Source: Bacteroidota bacterium (GTDB taxonomy: Bacteria > Bacteroidota > Bacteroidia > Chitinophagales > Chitinophagaceae). From it: a stretch of DNA of 64,000 nucleotides. The notes beneath the pieces are model-generated. The model was given only the letters and a program-made list of their open reading frames with translations, did no database searches and was not told the DNA's origin. The translations under genes and the position numbers were made by a program. Where the stretch lies: assembly GCA_023412975.1 (NCBI GenBank), contig JAEZRB010000152.1, forward strand, positions 3,188 to 67,187, read 5' to 3'. Below, piece by piece: positions 34,406 to 44,900 of the stretch (position 1 is the stretch's first letter; each line of letters begins with the position of its first letter).

Positions 34406-37399
34406 TTATAATGAAAAGCTTACCCCCAACTGGAAAGTACGTGCTGAAGGATAAGGTATATACTCAATGCCCAATGAAGGAATTCCGTCGTAACCGCCAT
34501 CAGTATTGACCTCGGGGTCAAATCCTTTGTATTTGGTAATTACAAACAGGTTTTGGCCGGTAAGTGATATATACAAATTCCGGATGTTCCTTCCGATATC
34601 ACCCACTCTGTACCCGATGCTCAAATTTGCAAGTTTCAGGTAATTACCTTTTTCGAGATAGCGTGTGGAGGGAGCCGCAGAATTCGTAATATCTTCTTTC
34701 ACATCCCCTTCTAGCAAGTCTTTTGTAATATTTTGGCCTCTACCCAGATTAGTAATACCAAGTACAGAAGCTGCAGTGTTATTGAAAATTTTATGACCAA
34801 AGGTGCCGTTAAAGTTTACCGCCGCAGAGAATTTTTTCCAGGTAACATCTGTTGAAAAGCCTAATAAAGTGCTTGGGTTAGGGCTACCTGCATAAACCTG
34901 ACCATTCAAGATGTCCTTGCCAGTTACTTTGTCGAGGCCGTCCCATTGATAAAGGTACCATACATTCAGGGGTTGATTTGCAATTAATCGTTGCCCTCTC
35001 GTATTTGAAAAGCCTTGTCCTCTTAGTTCAGCAGTTTCATAGAAACCCTTCAACCCGGTAACCTCATTATCCAAAAAAGATACAATCGCACCAACATTCC
35101 AATTTAAATCAGATCTACTAATAATAGAACCATTCAGTACTAATTCCACGCCTGAATTAATCACTTCTCCGTCGGGCAGGTTTTTCCATATTTTACCTGC
35201 GGGAGCAGGAAGTGCAAGTGTTTCCTCATATAAGACATCTTTGGTCGTTTTATGGAAATATTCAAAGGATCCCCAGATACGACTGTTTAAGATGGTGAAG
35301 TCGATACCAGCATTTATCGTCTCAGAAGTTTCCCATTTTAAATCCGGGTTTGCCCAGTTGACCCTGTCCTGTGGCCACTCAGACCCATTATATTTACCAA
35401 GCACAAACCTATCCAATGCAGCGCCAGAAGGAAATTCCTGGTTACCCGTTATGCCCCAGCTCACTCTGACCTTTAAATTGTTTACAAATGCTACGTCGCG
35501 GAAAAAATCTTCATTTGATGCATTCCAGGCTGCAGCCAGGGAAGGGAAATAGCCATACTTGTTGTTCTCACCAAACTTAGTTGATCCGTCTGCGCGGAAA
35601 GTACCTGTAAACAGGTATTTATCTTTGAAATTCAGGATAACCCGGCCAAAGTATGACTGCAACTCAGTTGTAGGATCGTCAAATTGAAATATATTACGTT
35701 CACTTTGGGAGGACACTCCTATCATGTCATAATATTTCAATCCATTGTTTGGGAAATCCCTGCCAAACAACCCGCTTCCTTTTGTATCATATGTCAGCCA
35801 CTCATGTCCGATAACCGCGTTCAAATTCAAATTTGATGTTACGTCTTTTTGAAAATTGAGGGTATTGGTAATCTGAGTATTGGTTTGCTCCTGATTTCTT
35901 ACAAATGCTGCTCCCCTGTTCTCAATACCGGGCTGGTTATATATTCTATTAAACTGTCCTTTACGATTACCAATCTGGCGATTCACACTATACAAAAACC
36001 GGTACTCCAGATCCTTAGTAATTTTATATGAAGGTGAAATACTTCCAATGATCGTAGTCACCTTTGCTTTATCCTCCACATATTGTAACGAGGTCATTGG
36101 GTTAATTGTCGTACTTCCGTGTTCTACAAACGCAGAATCCGTACCCGGGATAAACAAAGGACGCGTAGGATTCCATTGAAGTGCCTGAGAAATCAGGTTT
36201 CCATCAAAACCTACAAAAGCCGAAATTGGTGCAATATTTTCGTTCGTTTGCGTGGTCAAAACATTGATATCAAGTCCAAGTTTCCTGCTTTCTAAAAACT
36301 TGAAACTAGTAGTCAGATTCGCAGTTACCTTTTGCAGGTCAGAATTTTTAATGACACCTTTTTGATCAAGATAACCGACCGACAGACGATAGCGGCCATT
36401 TTCAGTTCCACCGCTTACGGCTGCATTATAATTTTGCACTGATCCGGTACGGGTTATTGCATCAAATGCATTGACGCTACTTCCATAATCACCGTTACGA
36501 CGACCAGTACCCGGGTCGACCGGACGTTCATACTCAACGAGTGCAGCTCTATATTCATCAGCATTCATCACTTCCAGCTTTTTCGCCACATTGGCGATAC
36601 CGGTAGCAGCGCTTACATCCACTTTTGGAGCACCGGTAGTGCCGCGTTTAGTGTTGATGATTACTACGCCGTTTGCACCCCTGGAACCGTATATCGCTGT
36701 TGCAGAAGCGTCTTTCAATATTTCAATGCTGGCGATATCATTAGGGTTCATATAATTCAGAGGGTTACCACCATCATTTCCAAAATTACCACCCTCAGCA
36801 CCCGGACGGGCTGAACCACCTGATAATGGTATACCATCGAGGACAAACAACGGTTGGTTGCCTGAACGGATAGAAGATGAACCGCGGATCCTGATAGTAG
36901 TGGAACCGCCTGGCTGACCGGTATTATTGATTACCAGTACACCAGCAGCCTTACCCTGGATCAACTGATCGGGTGAAGTATAGGTTCCCTTATTAAAATC
37001 TTTTGCCTGTACTGAGGCAACCGATCCGGTCAGGTCCTTTTTCCTGGCGGTACCATAACCGATCACCACCACTTCGGTCAACCCGCCGCCAGTGGCAATG
37101 AGGGAAATCTCAACCGAGGATCTCCCGGAAATGTTTACTTCCTGGGTTTCAAACTCGGCAGATGAGATAACTAAAACGTTATTGCCAGCAGGCACGTTAA
37201 GGCTGAAGTTGCCATCAGCGCCTGTAGAGGTACCCGTAGTAGTACCTTTTGGTTGTACGGATGCTCCCACGACAGGAGAGCCGTCTTTTGAGTCAGTAAC
37301 TTTACCCGTTACTACCCGATCTTGAGCCAATAAATTGAGAGAAAGAAAACAAAGGAATACCGGCATGAAGATCACTGAGAGTAATCGTCTCATTGACAT
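34406..37399 (-). CDS. SusC/RagA-family TonB-linked outer-membrane transporter
   Basis: 997 aa. Signal peptide, then a carboxypeptidase-D-like beta domain (VVTGKVTDSKDGSPVVGASV), the SusC TonB-box region (EVVVIGYGTARKKDLTGSV) and a plug with the RagA signature (NPNDIASIEILKDASATAIY, then GSRGANGVVIINTKRG). A large barrel ends in RTFQLGVSFSL. Three ATGs lie within seven codons (37405, 37399, 37393). I choose 37399 because the same CTTATG context precedes the start of the other SusC gene at 44987. It imports ligand captured by the SusD downstream, using TonB energy. Confidence 0.95.
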   Translation of the reverse strand: MSMRRLLSVIFMPVFLCFLSLNLLAQDRVVTGKVTDSKDGSPVVGASVQPKGTTTGTSTGADGNFSLNVPAGNNVLVISSAEFETQEVNISGRSSVEISLIATGGGLTEVVVIGYGTARKKDLTGSVASVQAKDFNKGTYTSPDQLIQGKAAGVLVINNTGQPGGSTTIRIRGSSSIRSGNQPLFVLDGIPLSGGSARPGAEGGNFGNDGGNPLNYMNPNDIASIEILKDASATAIYGSRGANGVVIINTKRGTTGAPKVDVSAATGIANVAKKLEVMNADEYRAALVEYERPVDPGTGRRNGDYGSSVNAFDAITRTGSVQNYNAAVSGGTENGRYRLSVGYLDQKGVIKNSDLQKVTANLTTSFKFLESRKLGLDINVLTTQTNENIAPISAFVGFDGNLISQALQWNPTRPLFIPGTDSAFVEHGSTTINPMTSLQYVEDKAKVTTIIGSISPSYKITKDLEYRFLYSVNRQIGNRKGQFNRIYNQPGIENRGAAFVRNQEQTNTQITNTLNFQKDVTSNLNLNAVIGHEWLTYDTKGSGLFGRDFPNNGLKYYDMIGVSSQSERNIFQFDDPTTELQSYFGRVILNFKDKYLFTGTFRADGSTKFGENNKYGYFPSLAAAWNASNEDFFRDVAFVNNLKVRVSWGITGNQEFPSGAALDRFVLGKYNGSEWPQDRVNWANPDLKWETSETINAGIDFTILNSRIWGSFEYFHKTTKDVLYEETLALPAPAGKIWKNLPDGEVINSGVELVLNGSIISRSDLNWNVGAIVSFLDNEVTGLKGFYETAELRGQGFSNTRGQRLIANQPLNVWYLYQWDGLDKVTGKDILNGQVYAGSPNPSTLLGFSTDVTWKKFSAAVNFNGTFGHKIFNNTAASVLGITNLGRGQNITKDLLEGDVKEDITNSAAPSTRYLEKGNYLKLANLSIGYRVGDIGRNIRNLYISLTGQNLFVITKYKGFDPEVNTDGGYDGIPSLGIEYIPYPSARTFQLGVSFSL

Positions 37400-37448
37400 A
37401 AGCATTCGTTTTTTTGAGGTTTAGCAGTATTGAAATCGCAACAGTTCC

Positions 37449-37494
37449 TGTGTAGCTGGTACACAATCTACTGAATTATATATTTTTTAACAAA
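37449..37494 (-). promoter_or_regulatory. Promoter of the second SusCD operon with overlapping palindrome
   Basis: On the minus strand TTTG (37494-37491), a 20-nt spacer and TAGATTG (37470-37464), close to the Bacteroidota consensus. A perfect inverted repeat TGTGTA-N5-TACACA (37449-37465) overlaps the -7 box and the start region, as an operator would. Confidence 0.5.
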
Positions 37495-37562
37495 AAAATT
37501 CCGACTATTTTTTTTCTTACCCCTATCGAAGGCCGTCAAAACGCTCAAATCGCTGCATGATA

Positions 37563-37600
37563 TTTAAAAAAGGAGCCTGAGAGTTTTCCGCGCTCAGGCT
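37563..37600 (-). terminator. Terminator after the SusF-like gene
   Basis: Stem AGCCTGAG (37574-37581) with CTCAGGCT (37593-37600). On the minus strand it is followed by a run of T (from 37570 down). It separates the starch-type operon from the second SusCD operon. A T-run also flanks the other side (37604-37609), so it may work in both directions. Confidence 0.8.
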
Positions 37601-37649
37601 ATCTTTTTTAAATGGTGTTTTACTTCATTCACATTGAATATTCATTCAC

Positions 37650-39449
37650 TTATTGCTTTAGTATCGAATACTTCATCGTCAGGAAATTGACGGTGATCTT
37701 ATAACTGGCCGCTTCGCCCGGGCCTGGTGTATTGGATCCTGGCACCGCTCCATCTACCAGCAACGTTCCGCCGGAAGCACTGGTTCCACCATACTTATGA
37801 TCCCAGCTTCCATTCACTGGCAGGAACAGGTGCGAGCCCGAACCAGTAAACGGCATGGTAAGCGTAAATTCAGCATTGCTCTGCCTTGTAAATTGCTGCG
37901 ACGGTACCGGCACCGGGTTGTCCCAGCCACCGGGGGTAGCATCACCCACAATAAACAGATCATCTGGTACCGAAGCGCCGGTATGTGGCGTGACCGAATA
38001 TTTCATCGTCAGGAAGTTGACAACGATCTTGTAAAGACCATCTGCTGCAGGACCCGGTGTATTGGATCCTGGCACTGCTCCATCAACAAGCAGGTCTCCG
38101 CCTGTGGCACTTGCACCACCAAATTTATGATCCCAGCTGCCATTCTCCGGAAGGAACAGGTAACTGGCTCCTGACTTCAATTCGAGTATCGCACCAAATG
38201 TTGTGGCGTCGATCTTGGTGAATTGTTGCGAAGGCAGCGGTACCGGATTGTTCCATCCGCCCGGAGTAGCATCACCCACTATATATAAATTATCCGGTAT
38301 GGTCTGGGTATAAGGTGTAACCGTATATGTGCCGGTCTGGAAATTCACAATTATTTCGTATAGTCCGCTTGCCGCGGGACCCGGAGTATTGGAACCGGGT
38401 ACCGCTCCATCAGCAAGTAAAGCACCGCCTGTAGCACTGGTACCTCCAAATTTATGATCCCAGCTGCCAGCCACCGGCAGGAACAGATAGCTTCCCCCGG
38501 CGGTTAAATTAATGACAATACCATATGAGACATCATCGATCCGGGTAAACTGTTGCGTGGGTATGATCGAAGCATCATTTGTCCATCCCATCGGTGTTGC
38601 GTCACCCACGATATAAAAATTATCAGGTATGGGGGTGAAGGTTGTGATATTGATCTTAACCTTATTGGAATTTCCAAGTACCGAGTTGTAGTTGCCACCC
38701 AGGTAACTTACAATCCTGAATTCCGCATCTTCTGTTGATCCGCCCTGGATACCTGCAGCGATGGCCATCGTGTTCAATTCATTAACGGTAATGCTGGTGT
38801 TTAGCGAACTACCCAGTTGCTTTACCTGGGGATTGGAAAAATCACCGCCGGCTATATCCATCTGCAAAGCATAATAAATGGTATTGTTGCCATAGGGACT
38901 CGCATTCCAGTCGAACGATATTGCCGTGTTGGTGGCATTGCTAACCTGCAACACCAATGGATCCGTTGAAGAAGCTGTCAACGTTACAGGAACGAGATAT
39001 GAACTGATCTCGACTTTTATAGTATTAGAAACAAATTGGTCGTTGTTATTCACATACGATGAAACCAGCCTCACGTCAAAACCAAATGTCTGGCCTGGAG
39101 CAAACCCAAACCCCGCAAGAATATCATTGAGTTGCTTTCCTGTAAAAGCCATACTGAAGACACCGTTGACAGCCTGTGTGACCTTCTGTGAAAAATTACG
39201 GCCGGCAGAATCTATTTCAAGCACAAATTTCTGGTTCACCGTATCAGTGGCATATCCCGGATCCGTCCAGGAAAATGTTACCACATTATTCAGCGAGTCG
39301 GCTGCCGTGGGATTGATCGAAACACTCGATGCGGAAAGTGTGACAGGGCTACCGTTATTATAGTAAGGCAACTCCTCGACCTTATGACAAGCTGCGATGA
39401 ACAGGAGCATTCCGGCCAGGGGCAGCAAATAATTTCTTAGTGATTTCAT
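37650..39449 (-). CDS. SusF/SusE-like surface lipoprotein with three tandem starch-binding-type modules
   Basis: 599 aa. Lipobox (LLFIAAC, Cys21). Two SusE-type beta domains come first (about 35-150 and 155-272, each with a pattern like VTFSWTDPGYATDTVNQKF). Three near-identical modules of about 108 aa follow (about 277-385, 386-493, 494-599), each beginning IVGDATPxGW and containing SYLFLP.NGSWDHKFGG and DGAVPGSNTPGP. The modules match the C-terminal binding domains of SusE/SusF that hold starch at the cell surface with aromatic residues; Trp in GGW and GSWDHK are candidates. No enzyme motif is present. It is the last gene of the operon, after the single-module SusE-like gene. Confidence 0.85.
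   Translation of the reverse strand: MKSLRNYLLPLAGMLLFIAACHKVEELPYYNNGSPVTLSASSVSINPTAADSLNNVVTFSWTDPGYATDTVNQKFVLEIDSAGRNFSQKVTQAVNGVFSMAFTGKQLNDILAGFGFAPGQTFGFDVRLVSSYVNNNDQFVSNTIKVEISSYLVPVTLTASSTDPLVLQVSNATNTAISFDWNASPYGNNTIYYALQMDIAGGDFSNPQVKQLGSSLNTSITVNELNTMAIAAGIQGGSTEDAEFRIVSYLGGNYNSVLGNSNKVKINITTFTPIPDNFYIVGDATPMGWTNDASIIPTQQFTRIDDVSYGIVINLTAGGSYLFLPVAGSWDHKFGGTSATGGALLADGAVPGSNTPGPAASGLYEIIVNFQTGTYTVTPYTQTIPDNLYIVGDATPGGWNNPVPLPSQQFTKIDATTFGAILELKSGASYLFLPENGSWDHKFGGASATGGDLLVDGAVPGSNTPGPAADGLYKIVVNFLTMKYSVTPHTGASVPDDLFIVGDATPGGWDNPVPVPSQQFTRQSNAEFTLTMPFTGSGSHLFLPVNGSWDHKYGGTSASGGTLLVDGAVPGSNTPGPGEAASYKITVNFLTMKYSILKQ
37660..38640. repeat. Three tandem copies of a ~325-bp coding repeat inside the SusF-like gene
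   Basis: DNA similarity is high between the three binding modules. For example, AATTTATGATCCCAGCTGCC occurs in two modules (around 38111 and 38448) and in close variant at 37792, and the stretch for GAVPGSNTPGP recurs at about 37727, 38060 and 38385. This level of identity points to fairly recent internal duplication or ongoing gene conversion. Confidence 0.7.
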
Positions 39450-39474
39450 AAATTACTTTATGTATAATTTGTAA

Positions 39475-40299
39475 TTATTGTTTTACGATGCTGAAAGTAC
39501 CAAGCTGAAAATTCACCGTAATCTTATACGTTCCGTCATCAGCAGGCACTTTAATATCGCCGCCACCACGCTGGAGCTTGTCACCATCTGGATTATTGCT
39601 ATTATTAGCTCCTTCCCATCCATATTTATCACCCCAGTCACCATTAACCGGCAGGAACAGCAGCGACTTGCCACCACTGAGGCTGATCGTTAATTCATAA
39701 AGCGTGTTGCTTACCTTGGTGAACTCCTGGTCGGGAATTGGCACAGGGTTGTTCCATCCTCCTGGTGAAGCGTCTCCGACCAGGAATAGCTGACCGGTTG
39801 AAGGCAGCTCCACCTTAGGTGGGGGTGAAAACGGCCGCGCAGTTAAGGCAACAACATTGGATGTGATCTTTGCTGCGGAACCGATACTGGCAGTAACCCG
39901 GAACTCCAGGTTATAATCTCTCCGCGGATCGAGTTGCAACAACATATCATTACCGAGTATGCCGTTGATCTCGGCAACGGTATATCTCTTTTCCAGGTCT
40001 TTGGCAACTACAGTAGTGATCTTTCTACTACTATTGAAGTTGGCGCCTGCAGTATCCAACTCAAGTGTGTACACAACATCGTGTGAGCTGACACCAGTTG
40101 TAAACTTATAGTTGGGATTTGTCCAGCTAAGCACCAGTGCTGTATTGTTCTCCAGTCCTGGCTCCAGCGTTAAATTATTCACCGATGCAGTTAAAACAGG
40201 CGCTGTTTCCTCTTCCAGGAATATCTTGTTCTCATCCTTCTTGCAGGAAGCAAGAAGCAACAGGACCGACGAAAACATCAATTGAAAAATATATTTCAT
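39475..40299 (-). CDS. SusE-like surface lipoprotein with one binding module
   Basis: 274 aa. Lipobox (LLLLASC, Cys19). A SusE domain (about 30-150, LTLEPGLENNTALVLSWTNP and the following strands) is followed by one C-terminal module (LFLVGDASPGGWNNPVPIPD, then KSLLFLPVNGDWGDKYGWEG). That module is closely related to the three modules of the next gene, so this looks like the ancestral single-module form. It binds glycan at the cell surface, starch or a related alpha-glucan judging from the GH13 amylase in the locus. It sits 17-25 bp from each neighbour. Confidence 0.85.
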   Translation of the reverse strand: MKYIFQLMFSSVLLLLASCKKDENKIFLEEETAPVLTASVNNLTLEPGLENNTALVLSWTNPNYKFTTGVSSHDVVYTLELDTAGANFNSSRKITTVVAKDLEKRYTVAEINGILGNDMLLQLDPRRDYNLEFRVTASIGSAAKITSNVVALTARPFSPPPKVELPSTGQLFLVGDASPGGWNNPVPIPDQEFTKVSNTLYELTISLSGGKSLLFLPVNGDWGDKYGWEGANNSNNPDGDKLQRGGGDIKVPADDGTYKITVNFQLGTFSIVKQ

Positions 40300-40316
40300 A
40301 ATAAATTAATTACGGG

Positions 40317-41915
40317 TTAATAACCAATATTCTGAACCAGGTTTCTGTTAGCATTGATATCACGTGATGGTATTGGATACAGGTTGCGAATCTGGGATAC
40401 GCCTGTACCCGAGCTCACACCACCTTTCCAGGGCCACAGGTAATTGCTTTCCACAAAACGTTTGTATCGGATGAGGTCAGTGCGGCGGAAACCTTCCCAG
40501 TATAATTCCCTGGCTCTTTCATCAAGTATGAAATCGAGGTCGAGCGCGTTCAGCGCAATGTTGCCCGAAGCATTTCCATAAGCGCGGGTGCGAATGGTAT
40601 TGATATAACCAAGGGCTGTATTTAAATCACCGCCGGTTCCACCTCTTAGCACAGCTTCGGCATAGATCAGGTACATTTCAGCCAGCCGGAAGATCGGCAT
40701 GTCCACATCTGCAAAATCCTGGCTAGATCCATTGCTGCCGTCGCGCTTTACATTTCTAAACTTGGTTACAGCAAGCCCATCGGTGAACGTGGTGATATTG
40801 GATATTTCCGGGTTCTGGTCGGTTGTGTAAAATAAGGCTCTTGAATCTGTGATCGTCGTGAAGGAAGGGTAACCCGGGAACAGCATCGGTAGGTTCTTAG
40901 TTGCGCGTGTCCCGCTCCAGCCACCGGCAATCCCGAAAGATCCCGCTGGCATCGACCCCCCTACGCAGGCATGCGTGAGGAAAGTAGTTCCACCATAACC
41001 CTGCGTGTTGAGGCCATCATAATTGATCGCAAAAATAAACTCGTCGGTATTGAGATGATTGTCGGCACGCATCAGCCAGCTGTAGTTGCTGACCAGGGAA
41101 TATCCCGCATCAATCACCTTTTTAGCGTAGGTAATTGCGTCGGTATATCGTGCTGTGCCCGTGTACACCTCAGCATTGAGATAAAGACGTGCCAGCAGCG
41201 ACCACACTGCACCCTGGTCGGCTCTTCCATATTCATTGCTGCGGGGCGCCGGCATATCCGCTTCGATGGCTTTCAACTCACTTTCGATATAGTCAAATAC
41301 TTCGCTGCGGGTGGCCTGCGGTGGAGGCGCTCCGCCAATCTCTGTTTCTTCCGTTGCAAAAGGAGGATTGCCATAAAGATCGGCCAGCACCCAGTATTGA
41401 AAAGCCCTCAGGAATCTTGCTTCACGGGCATACTGCTTGATATTTTCCGCATCAGCTCCTGAGATACCACGATCAGATACTTTATCGTCAGCGGACTGAC
41501 GGATGAATTCATTACACAATGTGATCTGGTAAAGGCAGCGATAATAAAGACCTGTCAGAAAACTATTGTTGGAAGTCCAGTTCATGTTGTGGAAATCCTG
41601 GATGCCCACATCACCCCAGCTTATTACTGCCTCGTCGGTGCTCAGCACCTGGGCTTTCCAAAATAACCGATAAAAATCTGAGAAGCCTTCATCTATACCC
41701 TGCACATCACCATTGCCTGCGGGACCCTGGTTGCCGGTGAGTGCAAAGCTTCCATAAACTTTTGCCAGCACCTGCTTGTACCCATCCGCGGTAGCGTATA
41801 CTGTTTCGGATGTCACATCATTGATGGGCGTAAGATCCAGCTTTTTGGTACAGGACTGTATCAATAACAGGCCGGCTACGAGCAGTGAACTGGTTCTTAA
41901 AATATTTTTTGTCAT
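40317..41915 (-). CDS. SusD/RagB-family starch-type binding lipoprotein
   Basis: 532 aa from the ATG at 41915 (MTKNILRTSSLLVAGLLLIQ, lipobox LLLIQSC); an upstream in-frame start at 41933 adds six residues. The SusD blocks are present (AREARFLRAFQYWVLADLYG, YGRADQGAVWSLLARLYLNA, then FRLAEMYLIYAEAVLRGG and LDERARELYWEGFRRTDLIR, ending YPIPSRDINANRNLVQNIGY). It pairs with the SusC gene 27 bp upstream and precedes the SusE/F-like genes, the same order as in the Bacteroides starch system. Glycan preference is inferred from the locus, not from binding residues. Confidence 0.95.
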   Translation of the reverse strand: MTKNILRTSSLLVAGLLLIQSCTKKLDLTPINDVTSETVYATADGYKQVLAKVYGSFALTGNQGPAGNGDVQGIDEGFSDFYRLFWKAQVLSTDEAVISWGDVGIQDFHNMNWTSNNSFLTGLYYRCLYQITLCNEFIRQSADDKVSDRGISGADAENIKQYAREARFLRAFQYWVLADLYGNPPFATEETEIGGAPPPQATRSEVFDYIESELKAIEADMPAPRSNEYGRADQGAVWSLLARLYLNAEVYTGTARYTDAITYAKKVIDAGYSLVSNYSWLMRADNHLNTDEFIFAINYDGLNTQGYGGTTFLTHACVGGSMPAGSFGIAGGWSGTRATKNLPMLFPGYPSFTTITDSRALFYTTDQNPEISNITTFTDGLAVTKFRNVKRDGSNGSSQDFADVDMPIFRLAEMYLIYAEAVLRGGTGGDLNTALGYINTIRTRAYGNASGNIALNALDLDFILDERARELYWEGFRRTDLIRYKRFVESNYLWPWKGGVSSGTGVSQIRNLYPIPSRDINANRNLVQNIGY

Positions 41916-41942
41916 ACAGTTTATTTTAAGCAATTCGTTGGA

Positions 41943-44900
41943 TTAAAAATCTAAGTTGAGACCCAGGGCGAAGATCCTCGGCCTTGGATAAAAATTATTG
42001 TCGATACCGCCATACACTTCCGGATCCACTCCTTTGTACTTCGTGATCACAAATACATTTTGCACATTGGCCGTGATCCTCAGGTTTGTGTTCTTCCTGA
42101 TCAGATCTCCGGCGTTGTACCCGATATTGAAGTAATCCATACGCAGGAAAGAGGCGTTTTCAATAAAATAGTCCGACAAAAAGTAACGGTCCCCATTTCC
42201 ACTGAAATCTGTTTCCAGGACATTTCTTGTACCATTGGCCAGGTAACCAAGCGGGTCGATGATGTTACGTTGTGTACCGGTATTGGAGAACCTGTTATTA
42301 TAGAGGTAGTTTCCAAAATTCGCCCGAAGGGAAAATCCGGCGCTCCATTTTTTCCAGTTTACATTCGAGTAAGCACCCATAAATACATCGGGATCGGGCG
42401 CTTTATACCTGTACAGGTCGTCAACATTTACAAGCCCATCGCGGTTCCTGTCCTCAAACAGGTCTTCGATCGGTTTACCATCCTTGCCATAGATCTGCTG
42501 GTATACATAGAATGAGCTTTTGGGATAACCAACTGTATGGATCTGGATGGTACTACCCACACCCCCTGCGATGCCGCCCACTAGGTTGCCGGGGAAACTG
42601 GGATCGTTTACAAATGTGAGCCTGGTGATCTCGTTCTCGTTGTAGGTCACGTTGAAACCAAGGTCCCAAACGAGGTCATTGTTGCGAACCGGCTGGGTGT
42701 TGATGGAAAATTCAACACCCTTGTTTTCCATGTTACCGATATTAGCCAGGATCTTATTGGAGAAATTGGTGCCCGCCGACTGGTCGATCACGCTCAGCAG
42801 ATCTGTTGTCTTTTTCAGGTAAAAATCTATCGAACCACTAATACGGTTGTTAAGAAACCCAAAGTCAAGACCTACGTTATAGGTCTCAGTTTCTTCCCAT
42901 TTCAGGTTGGGGTTATAACCTGCAGGTCTGTACATTTCATAGTAGGTGCTGCCAAACTGGTAACGGGCTTGGGCATTTGCCAGTGAATAACGGGGAATAT
43001 AATCGTAATTGGCAATTCCATCCTGCTGACCTGTGACTCCATAACCAAGTCTCAGCTTAAGATCACTGATCACTCTTGAATTCCTAAGTCCACCTTCTTC
43101 ACTGATCCTCCAAGCAAATGCACCGGAGGGGAACAGGCCCCAGCGGTTATCTTCAGAGAAACGCGAAGAACCATCGCGGCGAAGTGTACCGGTAAAAAGA
43201 TATTTTCCATTCAGGGTGAAATTCAAACGGCCAAAAAATGAGATCAGCCTGTTTTGTTGTTCATCGAAACGGAAGGTCGGCGAACTGATCAGCGTGCCAT
43301 CGGTCGTGTAATCAGAGTAGGGTGTCCATCTCTTGCCATCTGCAGATGTCAACACACCGTTGGGATCGAGTTTGCCATTATAGTTGGTCGTGAGAAAATC
43401 CTGGTAAGAATAACCAGCCATCACATCGATGCGGCTTTTTATCGAGCTGATCTCTTTGGCATAGTTCAGGTACGCTTCCAGGATCTGGTTCGACTTGGTC
43501 TGGCGATAGCGATTGTTCACGCCTCCATGTTGTCCATCAGGCGAACGTAAATAAGATGAAGCTGCACTATCGGGAATCACCACTCTTCCTTTTCCTTCGG
43601 ACATATCATAACCCAGGTTAAGATTTACCCGCAGATCGGGGAAAAAATGAAGTTTATAATCGAACTGCACATTACCTATACTTCTAACCACATCACTTTT
43701 ATCATTACGCTGTTCGAGCAGTCCCACCGGGTTGAGTGGCGACAGGTCTTTCAAACCTGTAGTAGAAGCAGGGTCCAGCCATTCAAAAAATCCGCCGAAC
43801 CTTTTTCCGGCCGAATATACTGGCTTGGTGGGATCAAAACGAACGGCGTTACCGATCGCGCCTTCATCAGCAAATTTTGAATGACTGAGCGTACCCTTCA
43901 GGTTGACATCAATCTTGAGGTGATCATCAAACAACCTTGGGCTTACGGAAACAGCCGCCGAGGTCCGGTTTAGATTTCCTGTTCTGAGAATACCGTCCTG
44001 GCTCATATATCCTAGCGAAACACGGTAGGGCATATTTTTCATGGAGCCGGATACACTCAGGTTATTATCTGTTGTGAAAGAGGCATCATAAATTTCATCC
44101 TGCCAGTCGGTACTTTCATTTCCCAGCAGGGCGATCTGGGCTTGTGTGCCATGAGACTGAACATATTCCCTGAACTCGTCCGCAGTAAGCACGTCAGCCT
44201 TTTTAGGCAAAGTAGATACTGAGTTCTGCGTATTGAAATTGAATTTGGGGCGACCGCTTTTTCCTTTTTTGGTGGTGATGATAATCACGCCGTTGGAAGC
44301 GCGGGAACCATAGATAGCCGTTGCTGACGCGTCTTTTAAAATATTGAAAGACTCAATATCGTTGGGGTTGATCATCGCCAGCGCGTTAGCTGTACCCGAG
44401 ATGCCGCCATTATCTACCGGCACTCCATCGATCACAATCAGCGGATCATTGCTGGCATTGAGTGAAGCACCACCGCGGATCCGGATCGTACTACCGGCAC
44501 CCGGGGCACCACCATTCGACACGATCTGCACACCAGCCACCTTACCAGCTATCAGCTGTTCAGGTGTAGTGATCGTGCCCTTGTTGAAATCTCTTTCTGT
44601 AATCGACGTCACCGAACCGGTCAGGTCTTTTTTCAATCTTGTACCATAACCGATCACAACTACTTCATTAAGCGAGGCGACATCGCCGGCCATTACAACA
44701 TTAATGGTGGTTTGTCCAGTAATATCTACTTCCTGGGTAGCAAATCCTACCGATGAAAATATCAGTGTAGTTACCGTAGTTGGGACAGTGAGTTGGTACA
44801 TACCGTCGTTGTTGGTAACTGTTCCCGTGACACCACCCTTGGGGGTGACACTCACGCCCGCGAGCAATGAGCCATTCTTAGAATCAGTCACCGTTCCGGT

